From Entamoeba invadens IP1 (taxonomy: Eukaryota; Evosea; Mastigamoebida; Endamoebidae), in contig NW_004191814.1 in the NCBI RefSeq assembly GCF_000330505.1, forward strand, positions 221,695-285,694: 64,000 nucleotides of DNA, written 5' to 3'. The notes under the pieces are model-generated. The model was given only the letters and a program-made list of their open reading frames with translations, was not told where the DNA came from and searched no databases. This document shows, piece by piece, positions 21,510-31,740 of the stretch (position 1 is its first letter; every line of letters starts with the position of its first letter). The position numbers were made by a program, and so were the translations under genes.

Positions 21510-22593
21510 CTCTACCTTTTGATTTTGAAGATATGTACATCAAGAAGCTGTACTGGTTATATCAGCTTTCATACATGTACTTTTTACTCGTGTTTTTTTT
21601 TGCACCAGTTTCAAGAGAATTAAATCTTGGTTTGAATAATATCTTTTTCTTTACGTATTATAAATGTTATGCCAAACATACTGCATTTAGACCTTTTTGT
21701 TTCTTATTGTATCGATTATTCAAAACATGAAGTGGAATAAAATAAATTTTATCGATATGGTCAAATACAGAATAAAATGCTTAAGAGTGAACAAAGAATC
21801 ATTATACAGACTTGAAAATGCCAACTTGAAAAACTTGGGCAAAAAGACAAATTTTATAATTATAGTTATTAACAATTATGACAATATGATTTGTTTTGTT
21901 ATATTCGACCCTAAGATATACTGATGAAAAAAATAACCTGAAATTGTCTATAACATTTTTGGGGCTATTTTTTATTTTTAATTAATTATTGTTATTTGGA
22001 CATTAATGTTAATGAGTTGTTTAATAACAAGATTTTTCTATTATGATTATTATATTTAGATATAAAAGCGGTCTTTTCCCTTATCAAACAACTCCAAATT
22101 TCTTTAGTTCAAAGATATTTTGCTTTGTTTTTTTATTTGAAATTTCTATTCGTTATTTTTAGTATAACATTTTTAATAAAATGTTTATTTGACGTTGTCT
22201 GAAACTGGACATTCATTATAATGTCCAGTCCTTTATGATTCTTTAAACAAATAAGTGATATTAGGTTGATTATTAATTCGTTTGATTGTTTCAATTTTAA
22301 TCAAGAATTAGTTGGTTCGTTAATATTGTGTGGATATAGATAATAGAAAAAATGTAAAAAACAAAGAACAAAACAGCTCAAATTATATTGACAAGTGGGT
22401 GACTATTTAACCCCAACATGTGGTATAATAACAACAAAACCATGTTTTAAAAATAGAACAAAACGGTATCTTCTGGTGGTTTTGTTCAATAGTTTTCAAC
22501 CATCTTTTTAATAAAAAAATAAGTATAGTTTTTAATAAAAAATATCATAATTAAACTATAATACAAAATTGGTTATACTGAAAGTGTTGGATA
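21510..22593. other. AT-rich spacer with a short hairpin
   Basis: The 1.1-kb region lies between the divergent PH-like gene and the transmembrane kinase gene. Short open frames here are T/A-rich and lack domain signals. A perfect 10-base inverted repeat (ACTGGACATT, 22204-22213, with its complement at 22220-22229, loop of 6) stands out. Confidence 0.5.
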
Positions 22594-25500
22594 ATGATCA
22601 TCATTAAAATGATACGAAGAGAGTTTATACAATTTAAATTATATGTACTCAAAAATGTATTTGTTCAACAGATAATGTTTATCCTTATTTTATCATTAAT
22701 ATTGGATGTCTCTTCATACAATTGTAGTTATGGGTGCGAGCAAGACAATTGTATATTAGACAATGTTTGTATGTTATGTAAAAATGGATTTCAACAAGAT
22801 ACTTCGTGTACAGATTGTAAAGGATTTAATTTTTCTGAAAGTATTTCAGAGACAAATCCACTTTATGTTAAATTATCTCAAAGTTGTACCAAAGTTGATT
22901 CTTCGTTAGTTGTTAATAAAACAGCAAATAAAGATATTTCAAAATTAATAACAACTGACACCATTTTAACACTTACTTTTGATGAAAGTACAATGTTTGA
23001 TTATGGTCCTTGCTATAGAGAAGAACACAATACAAACGATAAGTATAAAAGAGGACATTGGATACGTTTTGAATTTGAAGATACCATTGAAGATACAAAA
23101 ACAATTGAATTGTTTTTTAATTTTAAGACTGAAAAGAAAAGTGAATTGCACATCGATTGTGGAGACATTGACCATAACACTTTAAAATTGGTCTGTTTAG
23201 CCAAAGATGTTATATCAGAATCAAAGAAAGTGACATATCCACTTATTAAATACAGAAAGACTGGAACCAAATATGTCATCTACTTTTATGTTTATGTGAA
23301 TGATGCAACTAACTTTGAAGTTGACATTTCAGCTCAATTTTTAAGTAACTGGAAACCTGAAATCACCAAATCTGTTTACGATTCAGACTTGAAATTTTTT
23401 GATCGAGCAGAAACAATGGTATTCAATGTATATCGAAATGGTTATAACATTTATCCAACATGTTATCCTCATAAACTCTCAAAAGCAATTTTCTTTGAGG
23501 TCTTTCTAACTTCTGAAGAGTGGATTTTGATATATTCAAATCGAGAGGGTGGGTATCGATTTCTTCAAGAAGTAGATGAATTCAATTATTCAAAATGTGT
23601 TGGCCTTTGGGAACCATTAAAATTTAAACATCAAAAAACTTTGAGAGTTGGTTCTATTCATGGGTATGTCCAAAAAGGTACAACCAGACGTTTGTATGCC
23701 GTTTTTAGTGATGACAAGAAAGAATACATCAATTTAAAAATATCAAAACTATGTCCTGATGGATGCAATAGTAACACGGGTAACGGGTATTGTTCATTTC
23801 TTCGTCAACAGTGCGTATGTAATGATGGATTTGGAGGTGATAATTGCATCAAAAAGTGCTATCACAACTTTACTTGGCAAGAGGGTATAGATCATTCAAA
23901 TTTGTGTTATTATGGTTCTGAAGGATGCAATTCAATGTGTACATGCGAAGAAGGATACACATTGGACAACAATTTATGTGTTTCAGCACATTGTCTTAAC
24001 AGTGAAATAGATACAACAAAAGAATGTTTCAGAAACAGCGAAGGGTGTTCTTCTTCTTGTAAATGTATTGCGTCGAAAGGGTATGTCTTTGGGAAAGATG
24101 GCTATTGTAAAGTGAAAACATGTGGTAATGGATTAAAAGAAATGTTTGTTAATGATTTTGGGGAAACAATAAGTGAAGAATGTGATTCAGTGAATCATTG
24201 TGATGAACTGTGTCGATGTGAGAATGGGTATATTGGAGATATGGAAGGTAAATGTGTAATTAATTACTCAAAGAATTACGAATTTATTTTTGGATTAACT
24301 GGGTCACTTGCTGGGTTGTTTTTAGTATGTTTATCTATTATAGGAATGACTCTCATTATTATCAACAACATCCAAAAAGGTCGTAAATTCAGTGACCTCC
24401 AAACAAAGGAGTATTACCATTATATACAAGGAAGTAAGAAAAATAGTTTATTAATAGAAAAGAAATTCACAATTCATCCAAATGAGTTGGACTTTGGCAA
24501 TGATGAGAATGCAACTGAAATTTTCGAGACGAGGTTTGAAAAAATAGAAATAAGAAATTATTCAAAGAAGAAACATATGATGGTCATTTTCCATGTTCCA
24601 CAAACCCCAAAATACTCGATAGTGTTTAACAAACAAGTTGTATTTATATCAGCGCTCAAGAAGCGTACAACAATCACATGTTTTTTGACATTGAATTGTT
24701 CAACAAAAATCTATGGTACTAAAATACCTTATACAGTCTGGTTTTCTTATTCTTCAATTGCTCTCAAAAGTATTCAAAAGCTTCTTGAAGATAAAACGTT
24801 TGAAACCTGGACAAAAGAAGATCAAGATAGATTCGATACCATTGAAAGTTTGATTGAGTCGCGTTACAACGGCTCTTTAGAAATACAGACTTCTGCTGTC
24901 AATTCAACTCATTTGGATTTGGATGAGATTCGAATGAGTGAAGATGTTATAGCTGAAGGTGCAAGTGGGAAAATACACCTTGGAATGTTTAAAGGAATTC
25001 CAGTCGCTGTGAAGAAATTCAATTGGAAAGGACTTCCAGAAGACGAAATATTACGACTGAAATTAAGTGTTTTGAAAGAATGTGAAGTGATGAACAAATT
25101 AAGAAATCCATTTGTTGTGAATTACATAGGATCTGTGACATACACTGAAGATATTATCATCGTGAGTCAATACTTTACTTTGGGTAGTTTAGCTCAATAT
25201 ATTAATAAAACCAAAAAGAGGAATTTTTCATTATGTGATATAACAAAGATGAAGATGTTACTTGACACATCAAGAGGGATGCGATTTCTCCATGAAAATA
25301 AGATACTTCATTTGGACTTGAAACCGGATAATTTGTTGGTGAATTCTTTATTTCCAGACAGTGCTTGTTGCATCAAAATCACTGACTTTGGCACGTCACG
25401 AACAATCAAATGTACAAGGTGTACAAACAATCAAGAAAAGGGTTTAGGCACTCCACTTTATCTTGCACCAGAAAGTTTCAAAGATGTGTATAGTCAGTCA

Positions 25501-25845
25501 AGTGATGTCTTTTCCTTTGCAGTAACTGCTTGGGAAGTATTTCATGAAGAAAGTCCTTACGAACAAATGAATTCGATCTTTGCTATCAAGTCGTTTGTTA
25601 TAAATGGAGGGCGTTTAGAAATTGATTCCGAAAGGGTGACTCCTGCGCTAAAGACTCTAATAACTCGATGTTGGAGTAACGAACCCGACCAACGTCCTGG
25701 CTTTCATTATATTGCTCAAATTCTTTCTCAAGAAACAGATGTTTTACTTTCAGACCACGCCACTGCCAATAACACAGACATAGAGACTTTTGTTTCTCAA
25801 AAGAATCAGCTTTTATCCGAGACACTAGTTTATTTAGAAGAGTGA
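22594..25845 (+). CDS. Receptor-like transmembrane TKL-type protein kinase (TMK family)
   Basis: The 1083-residue single-exon protein has a signal-anchor or signal peptide (hydrophobic 29-42, MFILILSLILDVSS), a Cys-rich ectodomain with EGF-like spacing from about 385 to 555 (CVCNDGFGGDNC, CTCEEGYTLDNNLC, CRCENGYIGD), one membrane helix about 565-592, and a cytosolic kinase domain from about 775. Kinase elements visible: glycine loop EGASGKIHLG, VAVKKF lysine, catalytic loop HLDLKPDN, DFGTS, and APE (LAPES). The catalytic loop reads HLD not HRD. Entamoeba has a large family of such TMKs, thought to sense ligands during phagocytosis and growth; the ligand is unknown. Codon use is more A/T-rich than in neighbours, as often in large variable surface families. 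Confidence 0.9.
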   Translation: MIIIKMIRREFIQFKLYVLKNVFVQQIMFILILSLILDVSSYNCSYGCEQDNCILDNVCMLCKNGFQQDTSCTDCKGFNFSESISETNPLYVKLSQSCTKVDSSLVVNKTANKDISKLITTDTILTLTFDESTMFDYGPCYREEHNTNDKYKRGHWIRFEFEDTIEDTKTIELFFNFKTEKKSELHIDCGDIDHNTLKLVCLAKDVISESKKVTYPLIKYRKTGTKYVIYFYVYVNDATNFEVDISAQFLSNWKPEITKSVYDSDLKFFDRAETMVFNVYRNGYNIYPTCYPHKLSKAIFFEVFLTSEEWILIYSNREGGYRFLQEVDEFNYSKCVGLWEPLKFKHQKTLRVGSIHGYVQKGTTRRLYAVFSDDKKEYINLKISKLCPDGCNSNTGNGYCSFLRQQCVCNDGFGGDNCIKKCYHNFTWQEGIDHSNLCYYGSEGCNSMCTCEEGYTLDNNLCVSAHCLNSEIDTTKECFRNSEGCSSSCKCIASKGYVFGKDGYCKVKTCGNGLKEMFVNDFGETISEECDSVNHCDELCRCENGYIGDMEGKCVINYSKNYEFIFGLTGSLAGLFLVCLSIIGMTLIIINNIQKGRKFSDLQTKEYYHYIQGSKKNSLLIEKKFTIHPNELDFGNDENATEIFETRFEKIEIRNYSKKKHMMVIFHVPQTPKYSIVFNKQVVFISALKKRTTITCFLTLNCSTKIYGTKIPYTVWFSYSSIALKSIQKLLEDKTFETWTKEDQDRFDTIESLIESRYNGSLEIQTSAVNSTHLDLDEIRMSEDVIAEGASGKIHLGMFKGIPVAVKKFNWKGLPEDEILRLKLSVLKECEVMNKLRNPFVVNYIGSVTYTEDIIIVSQYFTLGSLAQYINKTKKRNFSLCDITKMKMLLDTSRGMRFLHENKILHLDLKPDNLLVNSLFPDSACCIKITDFGTSRTIKCTRCTNNQEKGLGTPLYLAPESFKDVYSQSSDVFSFAVTAWEVFHEESPYEQMNSIFAIKSFVINGGRLEIDSERVTPALKTLITRCWSNEPDQRPGFHYIAQILSQETDVLLSDHATANNTDIETFVSQKNQLLSETLVYLEE

Positions 25846-25961
25846 TCAAAGACTCTATTTTATGTCATCTATCTATTTTTAGTTATGTTCTATTTCTATA
25901 TAGTTTATTTTAATAACAATGTTCTAATAACTAATTCAACAAAAATATGAAGTTGAATACC

Positions 25962-26906
25962 TTAGTCTTCCTCCTCTACATCTTGTGACGTCGACTCTTC
26001 GTCCTCCGCCTCTGCGAGTTCTTCTTCTTTGCACACCACACATGGCTATTAATGAATTCTCTTCATACAAATTAAAATACACCAAATACAAACGTCTCTC
26101 TTGACGGTGCAGAATCCTCCGTCCTTCTCGATCTCTTCTTTGATCCGTGCGATGACCTCATACATCACTTCGATACCCTTTTGTCTATCAGTCATTGACA
26201 AGTGCATCCCATATAGTGGCGACGAGACCAATTTAATGACCAACCCACTCTCCGGGGCAACAGTCAACCCTTTCATTAATGCATTTTTAACGGCAGAAAC
26301 ACCCGCTTTCGCATAGCAAGTGACTTCGATATCTGCTCTGAATTTGAGTGGTTGAATCGTGAAGTAATGGGCTATCACCCCTTTCAACGCTTCCAAAGTC
26401 TTTTCGTCGATGTTATAGGGCTTAAAGATATCGGGATCCGTTAAACTCTTCTTAAAAGCGTCATGAAGAGATCCGTGTTCTTTCGCCAAAGGCCATCCAA
26501 ATTGTTTATACAAGTCTTCCATTGAGACGTTCATCTTTTGTGCTACAAGTCGAATCACAAGATGTGCTTCTTTGTCCTTCGCGTACTTCGTTAGAAACGC
26601 AGACTTGGCTTCCGGAGTGGTTCGCTTCAGTGACAAGTCGATAAACCCGCCCTCAGAATTGACGCGAATGACCGTCGCAACTTCCTCTTTCCCTACTCGC
26701 GCAATTCGTGTTTGTGTGAACCGACGTCGCGAGTGCTCCGACATAGGAATCATCCCTTGAATGTCGTCATATTCTTTCAATGCAACATATGTCCCCATCC
26801 CATTCGAACTCACTACAGTCACCAAACACAAATCGTCCTCGCTTGGAAAGGCTTTCTCGTGCATACGGCAATGAAACATAGGGTTCTCGTGATCAGGCAC
26901 ACTCAT
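25962..26906 (-). CDS. EIF2S1: Translation initiation factor eIF2 alpha subunit, two exons
   Basis: Exon 1 is 26906-26094, the intron 26093-26046 (48 nt, GTTTGT...TAG), and exon 2 26045-25962, giving 298 residues. The start is Met at 26906 (MSVPDHENPM) rather than the non-ATG codon four residues upstream, because the sequence AAAATTCAG, like the Entamoeba initiator, lies immediately before this ATG. An N-terminal S1 domain holds MSEHSRRRF with the regulatory serine at residue 59, the position reported as the phosphorylation site in E. histolytica. The central helical domain and C-terminal alpha-beta domain (KFRADIEVTCYAKAGVSAVKNAL) follow. Exon 2 encodes the acidic tail typical of the family. 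eIF2 delivers initiator tRNA; phosphorylation of this serine shuts down translation during stress. Confidence 0.93.
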
Positions 26907-26907
26907 C

Positions 26908-26915
26908 TGAATTTT
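26908..26915 (-). promoter_or_regulatory. Inr-like element at eIF2-alpha start
   Basis: On the minus strand AAAATTCA directly precedes the ATG by one base. It matches the Entamoeba initiator consensus AAAAATTCA, where transcription begins within a few bases of the start codon. It supports the start at 26906. Confidence 0.5.
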
Positions 26916-27108
26916 CAAGTTTCCTGTGTTCCACCATTTTCTAAATTCTTATTCAAATGACCTTTAACGTCTAGTCCAATCTGTTTAAAATTCCGTTCAA
27001 ACTGATTGGTGGAGGGTTTCCTCTTATTGAAGCAAATCGACTCTTCAAGACAAACACACATTTTAACTATAAAATATAGTAAATTAATAATAAACTAATA
27101 GTAAAAAA

Positions 27109-27838
27109 TCAGTCTGTTTTTACTTCCTTTTGAGTCTTGTTACCGAAATTAGGGTTTCTGTCGGGCTCGTTGATGTACTGAGCGTCGTTGTCGGTGCTCT
27201 TGTCGGTCACTTTCATAGAGAAGTCCAAGTCACCCATAGCCATATTGCTCTTCTTATCGACGATGATATAACAAAGAGCGTGGAAGATAGTTAAGAGTGA
27301 TATAAAGAAGAGAAGCCCGATAGTGACATAGAACAAGTCATCTTTGCAGTAAATGTGTTTCTTTTGAGTCTTAAAAGTCGAGACGATGAAACTTTGACAG
27401 AAGGCGTGGGCGTTGTAAGCGTGGATGTATAAATAGATGGAGACAAACATCACGATCTGCCCGAAGACTAATTGAATGTACTTTAACTTCGTCGTGATCA
27501 AATAGGATATCAAACAAAAAACAGTGGAGAGCCCTACAGTCGTTTGAACATATATCATGTCATTCACACTGAATCCACATTGCGTGTAATTGTTATCGAC
27601 TTTATACCGAAATGGCCGAATCGTATCACATCGAATATAATCCCCTGTCCCCTAAACTATTAATTCTTGTTATACTATATCTACTACTAATATACTATAA
27701 AAGTGCCCGTAATTAATTAATTAATTAGTAATTAATTATTCAGTAACAAACATATTCAGTAGACTCACTGTTGGTCCGCTTCAACACAAAGGCAGACAAA
27801 ACAAGCAATGGAATTATCACTAATGTATCTACCCGCAT
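27109..27838 (-). CDS. Four-span membrane protein, family A (two exons)
   Basis: Exon 1 (27838-27752) encodes MRVDTLVIIPLLVLSAFVLK and a short tail; the 100-nt intron is GTTTGT...TAG (27751-27652); exon 2 is 27651-27109. The joined protein has 209 residues with four hydrophobic segments: the first at the N-terminus, the others at roughly 65-90, 95-115 and 135-160. A lumenal or extracellular loop between segments 1 and 2 contains RCDTIRPF and TQCGFSV, with two cysteines. The C-terminal 45 residues are polar. The gene at 57057-57542 encodes a protein of the same plan with ECDDLRPV and SQCGWSV. The family was not recognised; claudin/MARVEL-like topology is possible but not shown. Confidence 0.7.
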
Positions 27839-29507
27839 TTTATTCGGTATTTATCAGTTCACTTTTCTTGTAAAGAAGTTATTTGTTACTTCTCAGTGTC
27901 CATTGTATTCATATTAAGTATAGTTCTTTTATTGGTTTATTTAACCATCGATCATACTAGATTAGTATAGTACTATTATATTATTAAATAATAAATCAAA
28001 AAGTGGTGTAATTTATTTTAAATTATAATAGAATTATTTTCTATTTCAAATTATTTTTGAATCTAGTATATTAATAATAAATTTAATTATATACTTATGA
28101 ATATATTTAATTTGTCCAGAAATGTATTGCTTATTGTGTGTTTTTGAAATTTTCTGATTATTTCTTACAATAACAATCACTTTTTACTTATTATAGATAT
28201 AACCCGAAATTTCCGAGATTTAAAGGCAAAATTATCAGTTCATAATTTAGACGGAGCAGGAAAGAGCTGACAACGAAAAAACACAAGTAATTGGTCACAA
28301 GAGTGCGACTTTGCCAACGACTGAAGAAATTGTTTTGTTTGTTAAAAGATTGGTGTTTTTTAGTGGTTTTAACACTATTTTTATTTCGAATTATATTACT
28401 ATGAACAATTGCAAACTTGGTATTATACTTCTGTAAATTCGGGAAATTATACTAAATACAAAAACTAGAAGCAATAATCCAAATCAATTCCCATCAGTTG
28501 GATTCTGTTTTCAAAACAAAGAAAATTACAAGCTCTCTTTATTTTTTACAATGCGGTTTTTTCGTCCCAAAAACGATTATTTTACTCGTTATTGTGGTTT
28601 TAAAACAAATTAACCATATGTAATAATTTATTTGTTATAAATAAATAACAATTTCATTAAATCAAACTTGGTTGTGCATTTTTGGGATATAATCGGTATA
28701 TAAAAATATTGAAAATATGCGTCAAAACAAAAAATCAATCTCTCATACAAAATGAAAGATTGCCATTCTTCTTCACAAATTTACGATGTATACAATGATC
28801 TTCATTTCTTAAGTGCAGTCGGATCCAAAAAACCGGGGCTTTCTCTAAAACTCAAAATTTTTTATTTGTTTATTTGAATTATAAAAAACTTAAAAGGAGG
28901 TTTGATGTGGCAATTTCGTTCTTTTCTTCCCAAAAAAACATTTCACGAAAATGGGTTACGTCCTTTTGCCTAATACTAGCGGGGTACAACATTCATAACA
29001 ACATCCGTTATAATCGAATCCTTGTTTGTGGTCCTTCTCAAAGCACAAATTCCCAATTGTTTTTTAATCTTTACAAACTAATTGACTGAGCAATGAGAGA
29101 AATTGGATTTGTAACAAACAACCAAAGTTCGAAAAAAATTGAAAGGAGTATTTTGGAGAAAAACATACCAAAAAATTACAAAGCAAAAACTTTTTTGATA
29201 TTGAAAAAAAATTGCATCGGAAATAGAATTTGAAAAGACCCGAAATGGCCGTGATAAGTGACGCTAAAAAAACACAAAAGACTACGAAGAACATTTGGAA
29301 AAAAAGAAAAAGGAAATATGTTATTTAAATATATCACGTCGTCACGCTCGACAAATATAGAACAGCAAAAAACCAAATCCAAAAGACAGTCCACTAATTA
29401 AAAAACGGCAAGAAAAACAAGTCAACAATTGGATACACATTCCGTTTAAAACCATTTCAAACGGTTCTCTCACGACTTAAATTGGTTCTCCAAAACTCTA
29501 TTCTCAC
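27839..29507. other. Long AT-rich spacer
   Basis: The 1.7-kb region has no convincing gene. A 42-codon frame beginning at 28751 and a 71-codon frame at 28874 were weighed and not accepted. A TCGGGAAAT motif is at 28439-28447. Confidence 0.5.
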
Positions 29508-29855
29508 ATGCAACCAACAATTTTCAGACCAGTCACACTCCCTTCTTTCCAACCTTTCAAGACCTTTTTCCCACTCGTCACCACCGTCAACATATCAGAC
29601 GACAGCTTCGTCGAAGACTCCATCAAACACAAAAAGAAGCGATCAACTTCAGTCGGCGATGAGTGCCAATCATCCCTTTATGCACCAAAACGCGCAGAAA
29701 GCGTTGGCGTGAGCCAAAGACAAAAACTCACTAAGGGGAACCTCAACGCAGCCGGGCTTGGCTACATTTCTTCTGACGACAAGAAAGAGCGCGTGTTTTA
29801 TTGGATCGACACTATCAAAGAGACAGACGTTTATCCCCATCCCTCAACGCTCTAA
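29508..29855 (+). CDS. Small unknown protein, basic motif in the middle
   Basis: The 115-residue frame has ordinary gene-like base composition, unlike the AT-rich DNA on both sides, and begins at an ATG. It contains a basic stretch KHKKKRS near residue 42, which could be a nuclear localisation signal, and a moderately conserved-looking C-terminal half (LNAAGLGYISSDDKKERVFYWIDTIKETDVYPHP). No family was recognised and no function is offered. Confidence 0.5.
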   Translation: MQPTIFRPVTLPSFQPFKTFFPLVTTVNISDDSFVEDSIKHKKKRSTSVGDECQSSLYAPKRAESVGVSQRQKLTKGNLNAAGLGYISSDDKKERVFYWIDTIKETDVYPHPSTL

Positions 29856-30624
29856 TACCAACACCTTCACACCCTTGTACAGTCTATTGATTCTTATTTG
29901 TCTTTTAGCATTATGGTTCTCGTTTTTAACAACAATTTAATTTGTCGTGGAGGGTCTTCAATTCGCATTTCCCTTCCATTTTTTCGTCCCAAATAACTGT
30001 TTGTTCCAAAAACGAAATCTCCCCTTCAATTTCATCTACTCTATTTTTGTGTTATTCTTATGGTTTTTTATAATTTAAAATTAATTTCTTTTTTCCCATT
30101 TTTAGGTTTTACCAAAAATTTTGGATTTCACGTTTTTTAAATACACAAACTTCCATTCTAAATGTTGTGTTTGTTTTTTTAAAACAATATTTAAATATTT
30201 TACAATTTATTAATACAAGTTTTATTTTAATAAATTTTGTTTTTATTATTTACATTTCAAAACAAATTTATCGTAACTATATATTATAACAAATAAATAT
30301 ATAATTTATAGTATATAATTAAAAAAAACAATCACAAATCTTTGATTTTGTATTGATTTGTATTTTTTGGAATAAAAAATCGGAATAATTTGAATGTTTT
30401 TTAGCTTATTAGAAATAATGACGAAAAATCAAGTAAAAAACAATTTGATGGACAACAATAAATGTTATAAAAATTATAGTTTAATTTAGATTCAATACCT
30501 TAGAATTGGTATTTGCCAGACAATGTTATTTTTTTTATACACAAATCAAAAAAACTTTGTAAAAATTTTGTAAACAAAGGTGTTTATAAACTTCAACAAC
30601 AAAATGTTATATATAACATAACAA
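29856..30624. other. AT-rich spacer
   Basis: The 770-bp spacer is A/T-run sequence. It contains the palindrome ATGTTATATATAACAT at 30604-30619, also present at 42129-42144. No gene was recognised. Confidence 0.55.
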
Positions 30625-30795
30625 TCACTCATCAACCACACTAAAAGCATCGTCGCACACAGACCTAAATGTTTGAATCGCGTCATACCTAAACCAATCA
30701 TCCAACGTTTTTATTTCCTTTTTGTGTGAGTCTGCCTTGTACTTTGCAAACAGCGCATCCAAATTCTTGTTGATTTCGTCTAACCCGCTTTCCAT
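30625..30795 (-). CDS. Small 56-residue unknown protein
   Basis: A short frame of 57 codons with coding-like composition inside AT-rich DNA. It begins MESGLDEINKNLDALFAKYK, is predicted mainly helical, and ends FSVVDE. It sits 87 bp downstream of the FKBP-TPR gene on the same strand. The regular charge pattern suggests a coiled helix. It could also be a last exon of a larger gene, but no acceptor was obvious near its ATG. Confidence 0.4.
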   Translation of the reverse strand: MESGLDEINKNLDALFAKYKADSHKKEIKTLDDWFRYDAIQTFRSVCDDAFSVVDE

Positions 30796-30882
30796 CTAAA
30801 TTATCACTTTTTTTATTTTTTTTTATATTTTTTTCAAATTGTATTTGTATAGTAAATAAAACTATTAAAATAAACTATGTTT

Positions 30883-31690
30883 CTACTTTTTCTCCTTTGC
30901 GATTCTGATAATGTTATTTGCCGATACGTTGTACTCTCGTTGAATTAAGCCATCACCTTTGGCAAGGTTGAGTGCCTTTTTCAAGTAGTTTAAAGCAAGT
31001 GGATACGACTTCTTCTTGTTAAGAACCACACCAATCCTGTAAAACGCTTTGACGTTGTTTTTGTCAAATTTCAAAACCTCTTCCGACTGCTCTTTAGTCT
31101 CATCGAGTCTGTCGAGCTTCAAGAAACACAACGAAAGATTCGAATGGATGAGCGCAAGCTGCTTTTTGATGTCTTCAATGTGCTCCTGATACCTCTTGTC
31201 ATCGAGCATTGTGTGTAGAATTGCGCAACAGCTCTCATAGACTGATGCAGCGTCTTCAAAGCTCGACGTATCAATGAGTTCTTTCCCTCGACTTTTGAGC
31301 TTAAGCACCTGTTCTTTCTGCTCATCGTATGTTTTGAGACGGACCGATTCGCCAATCTCAATCACATCAAAACTAATTGTCACTTTCTCATTTGGGCCAA
31401 CCTTCTCTTTCACTAAACTTTTTCCAAATATCTCAGAAGCGCTGCCCTCAATCTCGTATTTTCCTTCTAAAAAGGTTCCCTCGACCTTCTCATCAATTAT
31501 TGATAACACCTCCCCGTTCCCAACATCAAATCTCACAGTATCTTCTTCTCTCATTTTTTCGGCTTGGATGACGTAATGAACTGTAAATAAGAATTTCAAT
31601 TATGAGTGAGATAAAAAATAAACTTTCAACCGAAGACGCCTTGTCGACAATCTTGTTCGTTTTGTCTTCCTCAATCCGCAAAAACCTCAT
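30883..31690 (-). CDS. FKBP-like TPR co-chaperone, two exons
   Basis: Exon 1 is 31690-31624 (22 codons plus one base), the intron 31623-31581 (43 nt, GTTTAT...CAG), and exon 2 31580-30883, for 254 residues. The N-terminal half resembles a degenerate FKBP domain (VEIHYVIQAEKM at the join, GNGEVLSIIDEKVEGTF, VTISFDVIEIG). The C-terminal half has three TPR units (KLKSRGKELIDTSSFEDA, IHSNLSLCFLKL, AFYRIGVVLNKKKSYPLALNYL) as in FKBP51/52, AIP or FKBP38. Such proteins bind the C-terminal EEVD of Hsp90. The FKBP active-site aromatic residues are not evident, so a chaperone rather than a prolyl isomerase role is more likely. Confidence 0.75.
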
Positions 31691-31740
31691 TGTTTTTTAG
31701 TTTTTTCTTTTCAAGTTTTTTAAAACAAACTACAATAAAA

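Noticed and set aside
21416..21924. Two short plus-strand frames (104 and 75 codons)
   Set aside because: Part antisense to the PH-like gene, part AT-rich spacer; aromatic- and Lys-rich residues from A/T bias, no domain.
28751..29089. 42- and 71-codon frames in the long spacer
   Set aside because: Too short, A/T-driven composition, no motif and no clean splice connection; a transcript would be needed to accept them.
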